Assembly: GCA_005889475.1 (NCBI GenBank)
Contig: VBGT01000013.1
Span: 1 to 39,260 of the forward strand
Source: Chloroflexota bacterium
Lineage (GTDB): Bacteria; Chloroflexota; Limnocylindria; Limnocylindrales; CSP1-4
Reading direction: 5' to 3'
DNA length: 39,260 bases
Notes under the pieces: model-generated
What the model was told of the DNA's origin: nothing
Database searches by the model: none
The model's input: the letters and a program-made list of their open reading frames with translations, nothing else
Position numbers and translations under genes: made by a program
Shown: in pieces, positions 31,248 to 39,260 of the stretch
Layout of the letters: every line of letters begins with the position of its first letter
Position numbering within the stretch: position 1 is the first letter of the stretch

Positions 31248-32372
31248 TCAGGCCGGCAGGAAGTGCTCGACGAACCGGGCGCTGGCGTGCCCGTCAGAGG
31301 CGCCGAGGTGGCGCTCGATGAACGCGTCGTACGGGCCCAGGTCGAAGCGGTCCTGGAGCAGCGCGTCGATCGCCCCGTCGGTATCCACGACCTGGGTCCC
31401 GATCATCTCGGTCCGGTAGTCCAGGTACAGGCCGGGGTCGCGCTCATACGCCTCCAGGTCGTCGACGAGCAGCAGCAGCCGCCGCCGGAGCAGGGCGACG
31501 TCGAAGATCGACGACGAGTAATCAGTGATGAGGACGTCGGTCACGGTCAGGAGCTCGTTGAGGTCGAGCTGCTGGTCGACGATCACGTCGAAGCCGTCCG
31601 TCGCGACGAGTCGGCGGTCGAGGTTGGGATGCGTCTTGAGCACCAGTGCGTCGGTCTCCGGCAGCGCGGCACGCAACCGGGCGACGTCCAGGCCGGCGCC
31701 CGGCCGCTTGCCGCGGCCTCGCCCCCGGAACGTCGGTGCGTACAGCACGACCCGCCGACCGGCGAGGATCGGATACGCGGCCAGGATGCCGGCCCGCGCC
31801 TCGGCAAGGGCCGCGTCGTCGAAGAAGAGGTCGGTCCGCGGCGAGCCGAGGGCGAGTACCCGCTCCACCGGCGTTCCAAGCGCGCGCGACCACGCCTCGC
31901 GCGACGCCTCGCCCGAGGTCACGACCCAGTCATAGTGCCGGTGCAGGAACGTGCGCTCCGGCTGCTCCGGCGGCCGGATGGCGTCCAGCCCGAACCGCTT
32001 GAGCGCGCCCTCGGCGTGCCACACCTGGACCACCTGGGTCGCCGCTCGATGCGGGGCGACGTGGACCGGGAGGTAGGCGTTGTCGACGACGACGAGGCGC
32101 GACGTGCGGAGCAGGTACATGCCCCGGACCAGGCGTGTCGCGTAGGCGAGCTTGCCGATCAGCCCGTAGCTATAGGGCTCGAGCACCAGGGCGACGTCGA
32201 GCTCCGGCCGGAGCCGGCGAAGGGCGCGATGGATGTGCAGGAGATTGCCGTCGAGCCTGGACGTGCGTGCCGTTGCCAGGGCGACCCGGTCACGACGGAG
32301 CGGCAGCAGCGAGAAGAGGAAGCCGAGGAAGCGCAGGACAGCCGCGGAGAGGACGTATTCGAGCCGGGTCAC
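31248..32372 (-). CDS. CDP-glycerol/ribitol phosphotransferase-like enzyme (TagF/TarB family)
   Basis: The 374-residue protein belongs to the CDP-glycerol glycerophosphotransferase family, which adds polyol phosphate from a CDP-polyol to a lipid-linked acceptor. Motifs are VQVWHAEGALKRFG (His region of the active site), ALGSPRTDLFFDD, VVLYAPTFRG and LKTHPN, with DVLITDYSSSIFDVALL near the end. An N-terminal hydrophobic segment (VLRFLGFLFSLLPL) may associate with the membrane. The GTG overlaps the stop of the CDP-ribitol synthase-like gene (GTGA), which would supply its donor. Whether it primes or polymerises cannot be told from sequence. Confidence 0.87.
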   Translation of the reverse strand: MTRLEYVLSAAVLRFLGFLFSLLPLRRDRVALATARTSRLDGNLLHIHRALRRLRPELDVALVLEPYSYGLIGKLAYATRLVRGMYLLRTSRLVVVDNAYLPVHVAPHRAATQVVQVWHAEGALKRFGLDAIRPPEQPERTFLHRHYDWVVTSGEASREAWSRALGTPVERVLALGSPRTDLFFDDAALAEARAGILAAYPILAGRRVVLYAPTFRGRGRGKRPGAGLDVARLRAALPETDALVLKTHPNLDRRLVATDGFDVIVDQQLDLNELLTVTDVLITDYSSSIFDVALLRRRLLLLVDDLEAYERDPGLYLDYRTEMIGTQVVDTDGAIDALLQDRFDLGPYDAFIERHLGASDGHASARFVEHFLPA

Positions 32373-33781
32373 GCCTGGCCGATGGGCGCCGCCGCGGGCG
32401 CGGCCTGACCGACCCCATCGTGGCGGCGCACGTCGAGCACCTGGCCGGTGAGGTCGGACCGGATGAGCCGGAGGGTCGCGACGGCCACGTCACGGGCAGG
32501 CAGCAGGCCGATTGGCGACTCGCCCGGGAACGCCCTGCGGCGCATCGGCGTGTCGGTCCGCTCGGGGCTCACCGCGTTGACGCGGATGCCATCGTCGGCC
32601 CACTCGTCGGCCAGGCCCTGGGCGAGATTCACCACGGCCGCCTTGCTGGCCGAGTAGGCGACGTAGTTCGGACGCCCGAGGGTGAACGAGCTCGACGCGA
32701 ACAGGGTGAGCGAGCCGCGGCTCTCGCTGAGCGCGTCGTGCGCGGCGCGCGCGACATTGAGGCTGCCGGCGACGTTCACGTCGATGACCTCGGCAAGGTC
32801 CGCCGCGGTGAGATCCATCGCCTTGCCGACACGAAGGACACCAGCGGTGCAGACGACGTGGTCGAGGCCGCCGAGGCGCCCGGACGCGGCGGCGACGTGC
32901 GCTTCGACGGCGGGGTAGTCGCGTACGTCGAGCCCGGTTCGACGCCCGTCGACCGCCACCTTCGCGCCCTCCTCGGCCGCGAGCTCCGCGATCGCCTGGC
33001 CGATCCCGTTCGTGCCGCCGACGACGTACACCCGCGCGCCGTGCAGTGACCGGGTCGGCTTCGGGTCCGCGGCCGCGGACAGGGTGCGCATCTGGATCAT
33101 CCGGTCGGCGAGGACCATGTCGGTCCGGGTCGTGATCTTGAGGTTCACCTCGTCGCCCGGGACGGCCACGATGCGTGCGCCCGGGACGTGGCGAAGGACG
33201 AGGCTGCAGTCGTCAGTCGCGCTGAGGTCGCCGACAGCCGCCGCCTCGCGGTATGCGCGGTCGATGATCCCTTTGCGGAAGCTCTGTGGCGTCTGGCCTC
33301 GGCGGTAGCGGGCCCGCTCCGGGATCTCGGCGACGACGTCGCCTTCCACGACCACGAGCGTGTCCGCGCTCGGGATGACCGTGTCGGTCGCGTCGGCGCG
33401 GCCGGACATGATCGGCTCGATCGAGCGCAGGATGACCTCGGCCGGGACGAGCGGCCGCACCGCGTCGTGGATGACCACGATGTCGTCGTCGGCCGCGCCG
33501 GTCAGCGCGGCGAGGCCGTTGCGCGTGCTCTCGTTGCGGGTCGTGCCGCCGACGACGATCGCCGGCTGCACGACCAGCGCGGCATCGGCGAGGAGCGCGC
33601 GCGTCTCTTCCAGCCAGCTCGGGTGGGTGACCACGACGAGCTGGTCGATGCCGGCACCGGCGATCGCCCGGATGCTGCGCAGGAGGATCGGCTCGCCGGC
33701 AAGGCGCACGAACTGCTTCGGCATCTCGGCGCCGAAGCGGTCGCCCGATCCGCCGGCAAGCACGAGCGCGTGGACCCGCAT
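32369..33781 (-). CDS. Bifunctional cytidylyltransferase/SDR, CDP-ribitol synthase type
   Basis: The 470-residue fusion has an IspD-like cytidylyltransferase first (about 1-230): LVLAGGSGDRFGAEMPKQFV, VIHDAVRPLVP, RGQTPQSFRKGIIDRAYREA and VNLKITTRTDMVLAD. A short-chain dehydrogenase follows (about 245-465): VYVVGGTNGIGQAIAELAAE, catalytic YSASK and NAVSPERTDTPM. This is the order of Haemophilus Bcs1/Acs1, which reduces ribulose 5-phosphate to ribitol 5-phosphate and activates it to CDP-ribitol. The neighbouring CDP-polyol transferases support the same role here rather than IspD function. The ATG at 33781 is 7 nt after a TATCCT box, and it heads the operon. Confidence 0.87.
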   Translation of the reverse strand: MRVHALVLAGGSGDRFGAEMPKQFVRLAGEPILLRSIRAIAGAGIDQLVVVTHPSWLEETRALLADAALVVQPAIVVGGTTRNESTRNGLAALTGAADDDIVVIHDAVRPLVPAEVILRSIEPIMSGRADATDTVIPSADTLVVVEGDVVAEIPERARYRRGQTPQSFRKGIIDRAYREAAAVGDLSATDDCSLVLRHVPGARIVAVPGDEVNLKITTRTDMVLADRMIQMRTLSAAADPKPTRSLHGARVYVVGGTNGIGQAIAELAAEEGAKVAVDGRRTGLDVRDYPAVEAHVAAASGRLGGLDHVVCTAGVLRVGKAMDLTAADLAEVIDVNVAGSLNVARAAHDALSESRGSLTLFASSSFTLGRPNYVAYSASKAAVVNLAQGLADEWADDGIRVNAVSPERTDTPMRRRAFPGESPIGLLPARDVAVATLRLIRSDLTGQVLDVRRHDGVGQAAPAAAPIGQA

Positions 33782-33788
33782 GGGGGAG

Positions 33789-33825
33789 AGGATAGCCCGG
33801 AGGGCGAGGCCCGGACCCGTATCAT
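33789..33825. promoter_or_regulatory. Back-to-back -10-like boxes of the surface polymer operons
   Basis: TATCCT on the minus strand (33789-33794) ends 7 nt before the CDP-ribitol synthase-like ATG. TATCAT on the plus strand (33820-33825) lies 23 nt before the GTG at 33849. They are 25 bp apart, so the two operons would share upstream promoter DNA. Confidence 0.4.
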
Positions 33826-33848
33826 CGGGCCCCGGACATGCACCACCC

Positions 33849-35045
33849 GTGAGCCCACCGGTCGCGCTGCGCGCGACGCTCGTCCGCCTCGGCTTCCTCG
33901 CCGGCCGGCTCCTGCCCATCCGGCCACGGGTCGTGCTCGCGACCGGACACGGGGCGCGAATCACCGGGAACCTGGCGTGGATTCGCGACGGCGTCCGATC
34001 GACGCGCCCGGATGTCGACGTGGTCGAGCTCGCATTCTGGCCTGGCAGTGGTTGGCGCCAGCTGGCGCGAGCGGCGATCCATGCCCTGCGGTCGGGCTTC
34101 CACCTCGCGACCGCCCGGCTCTTCGTCGTCGACGACTACTTCTTCCCGATGTACGTCATCCGGCCGCGGCGGGGTACCACCTTCGTCCAGGTCTGGCACG
34201 CCTGCGGGGCGTTCAAGAAGTTCGGCTACAGCGTGCTCGACGCGGGGTTCGGGGCGGACGAGGAGTACGCCCGCTCGATCGCCATGCACACCAACTACGA
34301 TCTGTGCCTCGTCTCGGCCGACCGCTTCGCGCCTTTCTACGCGGAGGCATTCGGAGCTCCGCGGGAGTGGTTCACGGCCCGCCTCGGAATCCCCCGCACG
34401 GACCTCTTCTTCGACGACGAGCGGCAGGCGCTGGTCGCTGCCGAGGTTCGCCGGCGGTACGCGATCCCAGACCGCCGCCGGGTGATCCTGTACGCGCCGA
34501 CGTTCCGCGGCGAGCGGATCACCGTCGCCCGGGACCCGACCGACCTCGACCTCGGCGCACTCCGTGACGCCCTCGGCGACGATCACGTCGTGCTCTTTCG
34601 CTCGCATCCGTTCGTCGGCGCGCGCCCCGCCGCGGACCCGGCGCTCGCGGGCTTCGTGATCGACGTCTCCGACCATCCCGAGATGAACGACCTGATGCTC
34701 GTCAGCGACGTGCTCGTGACCGACTACAGCAGCGCCGTGTACGAGTTCGCGCTGCTCGGCCGGCCGATGGCGTTCTTCGCGCCGGATCACGCCGCATACG
34801 ATGCCGAGCGCGGCTTCTACCTGGACTACCCGGCCGACCTGCCCGGGCCGATGTTCATCAGCTCCGCGGAGCTCGCCGCCTACCTGCGGGCAGCGGTCTT
34901 CGACCTGGAACGGGTCCGCCGGTTCGCCGCCGAGAGCTTCGATGTGGCCGACGGCAGCGCCACGCGGCGCTTCCTCGACAAGGTCGTCGCCCCTGCGATC
35001 GGCCGGACTGGTCCGGACGAAAAGGGGCGCGCACGGCCTCCGTAG
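33849..35045 (+). CDS. Second CDP-glycerol/ribitol phosphotransferase-like enzyme
   Basis: The 398-residue product is a paralog of the enzyme at 31248-32372. It contains FVQVWHACGAFKKFGYSVLD, ARLGIPRTDLFFDDERQ, RRVILYAPTFRGERI, VVLFRSHPFVG and SDVLVTDYSSAVYEFALL. The N-terminus is hydrophobic and basic (LGFLAGRLLPIRPRVVLA). Two such enzymes in divergent operons suggest division into primer and polymerase, or two different linkages. The GTG start (VSPPVALRATL) follows a TATCAT box. It heads the plus-strand operon with the O-acylation genes. Confidence 0.86.
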   Translation: MSPPVALRATLVRLGFLAGRLLPIRPRVVLATGHGARITGNLAWIRDGVRSTRPDVDVVELAFWPGSGWRQLARAAIHALRSGFHLATARLFVVDDYFFPMYVIRPRRGTTFVQVWHACGAFKKFGYSVLDAGFGADEEYARSIAMHTNYDLCLVSADRFAPFYAEAFGAPREWFTARLGIPRTDLFFDDERQALVAAEVRRRYAIPDRRRVILYAPTFRGERITVARDPTDLDLGALRDALGDDHVVLFRSHPFVGARPAADPALAGFVIDVSDHPEMNDLMLVSDVLVTDYSSAVYEFALLGRPMAFFAPDHAAYDAERGFYLDYPADLPGPMFISSAELAAYLRAAVFDLERVRRFAAESFDVADGSATRRFLDKVVAPAIGRTGPDEKGRARPP

Positions 35046-35091
35046 GGAGGCGCTGCACGGACGCCTGCGCCGAACCTATCGTGTGCATTAG

Positions 35092-36516
35092 ATGGTCTTC
35101 TCCTCGATCACCTTCATCTTCTTCTTCCTCCCGGCCGTCCTCGCGGCCTATCACCTTGCCCCGCGTCGGGTGCGCAACGGATTGCTGGTGTTCGCGAGCC
35201 TCGGCTTCTATGCCTGGGGTGCGGGCGCCTTCGTCCTGGCCTTGCTGGCCTCCATCGCGACGAACTACGTGATCGGGGCGCAGCTGGAGCGCCGGGTCGA
35301 CAGGGGCGAAACCGCCGCCGCGAAGCGCCTGCTGGCACTCGGCGTCGTCGTCAACGTCGCGCTCCTGGGCTGGTTCAAGTACGCAAACCTGGGTGTCGCG
35401 ACGTGGAACGCGGGCCTCACAGGCGCGGGCCTCCCGACGGTGCCCTGGGCCGATGTCCTCCTACCGATCGGCATCTCGTTCTTCACGTTCCACTCGTTGA
35501 GCTATCTCGTCGACGTCTACCGCGGCACGGCCCGCCACCTGGTGTCGCCGCTTGATTTCGCCCTGTACATCACGTTCTTCCCGCAGCTGATTGCCGGGCC
35601 GATCGTTCGCTTCCACGAGATCCGCGACCAGCTCGTCCAGCGAAATGAGACGTTCGATGCCTTCGCGGCGGGCGTCTACCGGTTCGGGTTCGGGCTCGCC
35701 AAGAAGGTCGTCATCGCCGACACCGTCGCCCCGATCGCCAACGCCGCGTTCGGCGTGCCGACGGACGAGCTCAACACGACGGCGGCGCTGGTGGGCGTGC
35801 TCGCGTACACCGTCCAGCTCTACTTCGACTTCAGCGGCTACTCGGACATGGCCCTCGGGCTCGCGCTCATGTTCGGTATCCGCTTCCCGGAGAACTTCGA
35901 CCGGCCATACGCTTCGCGCTCGATCACCGAGTTCTGGCGGCGCTGGCACATGTCGCTGTCGCGCTGGTTCCGCGACTACCTGTACATCTCGCTCGGTGGC
36001 AATCGCGGCTCTGCAGCGGCCACCTATCGGAACCTCGTGATCGTGTTCCTGGTCACCGGCCTCTGGCACGGGGCGAACTGGACCTTCGTCGCGTGGGGGG
36101 CGTACCACGGCATCCTCCTGCTCCTGGAGCGTGTCGCGGGCGTGGCTCGAGGCCGCGGTCCGCGGCCTCGGCCGTGGCAGGCGGTGACGATCGTCCTCGT
36201 CATGCTGGGTTGGGTGCTGTTCCGGTCGCCGTCGATCGAGCATGCCCTGGGCTACCTCGGCGCATTCCTCCGGCCGGGTGGACAGATGCCGTTCGAGGTG
36301 ACGCTCGTACTCGAGCCGCTCGCCATCGCGGCGCTCGTCGCCGGCGCCGCCTCCGCGCTGATCCCGCCGACCTGGGTGACCGGTGTCCGCCTCGCGTATC
36401 CCGACGTCACGGCCAACCGTCTGGCACGACTCGCGACCGCCGCGGTGCTGCTTCCGGTCGCGCTCATCCTCGTGCTGACCGGCAGCTTCAGCCCTTTCCT
36501 GTACTTCCAGTTCTGA
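35092..36516 (+). CDS. MBOAT-family O-acyltransferase (AlgI/DltB-like)
   Basis: The 474-residue multi-pass protein starts MVFSSITFIFFFLPAVLAAY. It has the AlgI-type blocks LPIGISFFTFHSLSYLVDVY, YITFFPQLIAGPIVRFHE, QLYFDFSGYSDMALGLALMF and FWRRWHMSLSRWFRDYLYIS. The catalytic His is at about 326 in GLWHGANWTFVAWGAYHG. MBOAT proteins of this type pass an acyl (usually acetyl) group across the membrane to a periplasmic partner that modifies an exported glycan. The partner gene overlaps at its stop (TGATG). The acceptor is presumably the polymer made by this locus. Confidence 0.93.
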   Translation: MVFSSITFIFFFLPAVLAAYHLAPRRVRNGLLVFASLGFYAWGAGAFVLALLASIATNYVIGAQLERRVDRGETAAAKRLLALGVVVNVALLGWFKYANLGVATWNAGLTGAGLPTVPWADVLLPIGISFFTFHSLSYLVDVYRGTARHLVSPLDFALYITFFPQLIAGPIVRFHEIRDQLVQRNETFDAFAAGVYRFGFGLAKKVVIADTVAPIANAAFGVPTDELNTTAALVGVLAYTVQLYFDFSGYSDMALGLALMFGIRFPENFDRPYASRSITEFWRRWHMSLSRWFRDYLYISLGGNRGSAAATYRNLVIVFLVTGLWHGANWTFVAWGAYHGILLLLERVAGVARGRGPRPRPWQAVTIVLVMLGWVLFRSPSIEHALGYLGAFLRPGGQMPFEVTLVLEPLAIAALVAGAASALIPPTWVTGVRLAYPDVTANRLARLATAAVLLPVALILVLTGSFSPFLYFQF

Positions 36517-37703
36517 TGACCGATAGCGAGGCTCCGGCCGGGGTCGCCCAGCCATTCGCGAGCGAAGCCGGCGCGGCCGACGCTCGCCACTTGCCGGGGC
36601 CGCCACCGGGCCCCTGGCGCCTGCTCGACCGGCTCGTTGTCGCTGGGTTCGCGGCAGCGCTGGTCCTGCCTGCCGCCCTGCTGGTGGCTGGCGTCCACGC
36701 GGCGCAGGTCGAGAACCGCGCACCGCGGACGTTGCCGGCTCTGAGCATCGCCGGGCTCGCCGACATGACGTGGCCGGCCGGGGTCGACGGGTTCCTGACC
36801 GATCATCTCTGGCCGCGACCGTACGCGATCCGCCTTCGAGGCGAGGTCTACTGGCTCTCGGGCGGCACGGGCAACCCGGATGTGATCCGTGGCGTGGACG
36901 ACTGGCTGTTCATCCGTGAGGAACTCCAGCCGCCGTGCCCCCGGGCCCCCGCGCAACAGGTGGCAGCGCTCGAGCGCGCTGCCGCCGCCTTCGGCCAGCG
37001 GGGCATCGAGTTTCGCTTCGTCCTGGTGCCCGACAAGCACACGATCTATCCCGAGAAGCTCCCGACGAGCAATCCGTTCCCGCCTTCGTGCGTGGACACG
37101 AACCGCGAAGGGGTGATGATCGATCCGACGGCCGCCTTTCAAGCTGCCCGGGCGATGCCGGGGGCGCCTGAGGTCTACTACGACGAAGACACGCACTGGA
37201 CGCCAATGGGCGCTGCCATCACTGTAGGCGAGCTCGCCCGCTCGTTCGGACCGGGCGTTTGGTCGGCCGAGGACGTCCAGGTCAGCGGCAGGACGCGGCG
37301 GGTGCTGGATACGCCGGCTCTGCTCGGGTTGCCTCGCGTGGCGGTGACGCCGAAGGTGGTGATCCGGCCCGAGGTTCTGCAGCGCCGGGTCGATGTTGCG
37401 CTGCCCGTCGCGGCCGGGAACACGCGAGAGATCTTCCGGATTACCTCCACCGGCAGCGACCGTCTCCTTCCCGGCAGGACGCTCATCGTGTACGACAGCT
37501 ACTTCGCCATCGACCAGCAGATGGTCGCGCCCTACTTCGCGGACTCGACCTGGGTCCACTACGCCGACATGCAGGCGCACCCCGAGCTCGCACCGCTCCT
37601 CGGGCCGTTCGACAGGGTGATCGTCGAGCGTGTGGTGCGCGGCTTCTATTCGATCGATTTCGACGCGATGCTCGCCCCGGCCTACGCGCCCGCGCCGGGC
37701 TGA
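36516..37703 (+). CDS. AlgX/AlgJ-like SGNH O-acetyltransferase partner
   Basis: The 395-residue protein has one N-terminal membrane anchor (LLDRLVVAGFAAALVLPAAL, about 36-60) and an exported SGNH-like domain. Visible blocks are ENRAPRTLPAL, GVDDWLFIREEL, RFVLVPDKHTIYPEKLP, the catalytic-type DEDTHWTPMGA (Asp-x-x-His order) and TLIVYDSYFAIDQQMVAPYF, where the Ser is the likely nucleophile. It probably completes O-acetylation of the exported glycan with the MBOAT protein. The ATG overlaps the MBOAT stop by one base. No other function fits as well, though activity depends on confirming the Ser-His-Asp triad. Confidence 0.85.
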   Translation: MTDSEAPAGVAQPFASEAGAADARHLPGPPPGPWRLLDRLVVAGFAAALVLPAALLVAGVHAAQVENRAPRTLPALSIAGLADMTWPAGVDGFLTDHLWPRPYAIRLRGEVYWLSGGTGNPDVIRGVDDWLFIREELQPPCPRAPAQQVAALERAAAAFGQRGIEFRFVLVPDKHTIYPEKLPTSNPFPPSCVDTNREGVMIDPTAAFQAARAMPGAPEVYYDEDTHWTPMGAAITVGELARSFGPGVWSAEDVQVSGRTRRVLDTPALLGLPRVAVTPKVVIRPEVLQRRVDVALPVAAGNTREIFRITSTGSDRLLPGRTLIVYDSYFAIDQQMVAPYFADSTWVHYADMQAHPELAPLLGPFDRVIVERVVRGFYSIDFDAMLAPAYAPAPG

Positions 37704-37903
37704 TCTGAGCGTGACGCTGCCAGGCGACCCGCCGGCTCCTGGATGACGTCGTCGCCCCGGCGCGGGCCCGAGCCGTGCACGATCCGGCGCCAAGCCCATT
37801 GGGCGATAATCCCGCTGCAGAACGGCCGGCCGCGCGCCGCCCTGCCGCCACGGGGGCATCCGTCGTGCGGCGCCCACTTCGGCAACGCGATCGAGGACCT
37901 GAC

Positions 37904-38926
37904 GTGACGAAAAAGGCGCTGGTCACCGGGATCACAGGCCAGGACGGGTCGTACCTCGCCGAGCTGCTCCTGGCCAAGGGCTACGAGGTCCATGGCCTGA
38001 TCCGCCGCTCGAGCTCGTTCACGACGGGTCGGATCGACCACCTCTACCAGGACCCGCACGAGCACGAGACCCGGCTGTTCCTGCACTACGCCGACCTGAC
38101 CGACCCCTCGTCGCTGTTCTCGCAGCTCCACCAGGTGAAACCCGACGAGGTCTACAACCTCGGCGCGCAGAGCCACGTCAAGGTGAGCTTCGAGGTCCCG
38201 GAGTTCACCGCCGACAGTGTGGGCATGGGCACGCTCCGGCTGCTCGAGGCGATCCGGACGGTCGACTGGCCGATCCGCTACTACCAGGCCGGGTCGAGCG
38301 AGATGTTCGGGAGCACGCCGCCACGGCAGTCGGAGACCAGCCCGTTCCACCCGCGCAGCCCGTACGCGATCGCCAAGTTGTTCGCCCACTGTATGACCAT
38401 CCAGTACCGCGACGCCTGGAGCCTCCACGCCAGCAACGGGATCCTGTTCAACCACGAGTCCCCACGGCGCGGCGGGACGTTCGTCACGCGCAAGGTGACG
38501 CGCGGCATCGCGTCGATCCTCGCCGGCCGGGAGCAGCACCTGTACATGGGCAATCTCGAGGCGCGCCGGGACTGGGGCTTCGCGCCCGAGTACGTCGAGG
38601 CGATGTGGCGGATGCTCCAGCAGGAGCAGCCGGACGACTACGTCATCGCCACCGGCGAGATGCACTCGGTCCGCGAGTTCGTCGAGGTCGCCTTCGGCCT
38701 CGTCGGGCTCGACTGGGAGCGATACATCCGGATCGACGAGCGCTACTTCCGCCCTACCGAGGTCGATGAGCTGTGCGGCGACGCTTCCAAGGCTGCTCGC
38801 GTGCTCGGCTGGCGGCCGACGATCACCTTTGCCGGCCTCGTCCGGCTGATGCTCGAGGCAGACCTGCGCGAGGCGGGCATCGACCCGGCGGCGGCGATGC
38901 GCGCGCCAGGGCTGGTTTCTCGATAG
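37904..38926 (+). CDS. gmd: GDP-mannose 4,6-dehydratase
   Basis: The 340-residue extended SDR converts GDP-mannose to GDP-4-keto-6-deoxymannose. It shows the NADP site [67 protein letters not shown], catalytic YAIAK and [36 protein letters not shown] and [11 protein letters not shown] near the end. The GTG at 37904 has GAGG 7 nt upstream. The 200-nt gap before it holds only a weak GATAAT (37805-37810) and no gene. Its product can feed GDP-fucose, rhamnose or perosamine branches, whose enzymes lie outside the window. Confidence 0.95.
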   Translation: MTKKALVTGITGQDGSYLAELLLAKGYEVHGLIRRSSSFTTGRIDHLYQDPHEHETRLFLHYADLTDPSSLFSQLHQVKPDEVYNLGAQSHVKVSFEVPEFTADSVGMGTLRLLEAIRTVDWPIRYYQAGSSEMFGSTPPRQSETSPFHPRSPYAIAKLFAHCMTIQYRDAWSLHASNGILFNHESPRRGGTFVTRKVTRGIASILAGREQHLYMGNLEARRDWGFAPEYVEAMWRMLQQEQPDDYVIATGEMHSVREFVEVAFGLVGLDWERYIRIDERYFRPTEVDELCGDASKAARVLGWRPTITFAGLVRLMLEADLREAGIDPAAAMRAPGLVSR

Positions 38927-38938
38927 GACCCGCGGGAC

Positions 38939-39260
38939 CTACGCCCGGACGGCTGCGATCGCCTCGCGCAGGTTGGCGAGGGACGCCTCCAGGAGCTCCG
39001 CTCGAGCCGTCTCGATGCCAGCCTTCCACCGGGCTCGATCGCCCGCGGAGCTCGCGATCGCCGTCCGCATCGCCGCAGTCAGGCCGCCGTCGTGGTAGCC
39101 CACGCCACACTCGCTCACGCTGTAGGCGCCGGCGAGGTCGTGGTGGATGACGAACGGCACGCCCAGCCCGATCGCGAACGGAACCGACGACGCGAGCTTT
39201 GTCTCGAAATACGGTCGGAGGACCGCGGCGCTGTGGTCGAGCAGCGGCAGCATGAAGTCG
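38939..39260 (-). CDS. Glycosyltransferase-like protein, C-terminal part
   Basis: The frame is open to the right edge and ends at 38939, so the N-terminus lies outside the window. The visible 107 residues include DFMLPLLDHSAAVLRPYFET, SSVPFAIGLGVPFVIHHDLA, GAYSVSECGVGYHDGG and a helical end. The layout (an edge strand, a conserved polar loop, then a closing helix) resembles the C-terminal domain of GT-B glycosyltransferases. No stronger family call is possible. It converges with gmd, 12 nt apart, and likely belongs to the same surface-glycan region. Confidence 0.55.
   Translation of the reverse strand, partial: DFMLPLLDHSAAVLRPYFETKLASSVPFAIGLGVPFVIHHDLAGAYSVSECGVGYHDGGLTAAMRTAIASSAGDRARWKAGIETARAELLEASLANLREAIAAVRA

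Noticed and set aside
32369-33781. True IspD of isoprenoid synthesis
   Set aside because: The C-terminal SDR fusion and the polyol-phosphate gene context fit CDP-ribitol synthase better than MEP-pathway IspD.
37805-37810. GATAAT as a promoter for gmd
   Set aside because: A single weak hexamer without a -35 or the TAnnCT form used elsewhere; kept only as a note in the gmd entry.
1-39260. tRNA, rRNA, CRISPR, insertion sequences, attachment sites
   Set aside because: None could be recognised by reading both strands; short RNA genes could be missed without a covariance search.

Overview
This is a GC-rich (roughly 70% by eye), gene-dense bacterial chromosome segment with almost no intergenic space and no mobile elements, CRISPR arrays or RNA genes that I could recognise. 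A c-di-AMP receptor (DarA), MreB/MreC, a GuaB3-type enzyme, many start-stop overlaps and a TAnnCT promoter box point to a Gram-positive-like lineage. The best fit is Chloroflexota (Limnocylindria-like), with Actinomycetota second. This is an inference from gene content; no marker phylogeny was possible.

Left part (1-4.7 kb): a truncated SnoaL-like gene, a frame-broken XRE regulator, the TldE/TldD protease pair, and divergent thymidylate kinase. Next (4.7-10.8 kb) is a compact system. A DUF4331 exported protein, a membrane-anchored TPR protein and a NicO-type metal exporter with an EF-hand loop and a His-rich loop form a minus-strand operon. Facing away from it are an ECF sigma factor and its RskA-type anti-sigma factor, apparently preceded by a tiny coupled leader ORF.

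Middle (10.8-28.3 kb): a GGDEF cyclase divergent from darA; DinB and NUDIX genes; guaB3 and a deazaflavin-type oxidoreductase; a DUF4232 lipoprotein; guaA, which lacks about 28 nt inside its ATP-pyrophosphatase domain and changes frame; zinc-ribbon and membrane proteins; a CPBP protease; radC-mreB-mreC with no mreD beside it; two glycosyltransferases; and a DUF3048 protein divergent from a protein with six exact-length 15-residue repeats.

Right part (28.3-39.3 kb): a cell-surface polymer locus. The minus-strand operon encodes a cytidylyltransferase-SDR fusion of the CDP-ribitol synthase type, a CDP-glycerol/ribitol polymerase-like transferase, a GT2 enzyme and a TagGH-like ABC exporter. The plus-strand operon encodes a second polymerase-like transferase, an MBOAT O-acyltransferase, an AlgX/AlgJ-like partner and GDP-mannose 4,6-dehydratase. 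Together these suggest synthesis, export and O-acylation of a polyol-phosphate (teichoic-acid-like) glycopolymer.

Two features recur across the window. TAnnCT boxes lie 6-10 nt before start codons that lack a Shine-Dalgarno sequence, which suggests leaderless transcripts. Co-directional genes are joined by NTGA stop-start overlaps that include ATGA, GTGA, TTGA and possibly CTGA.
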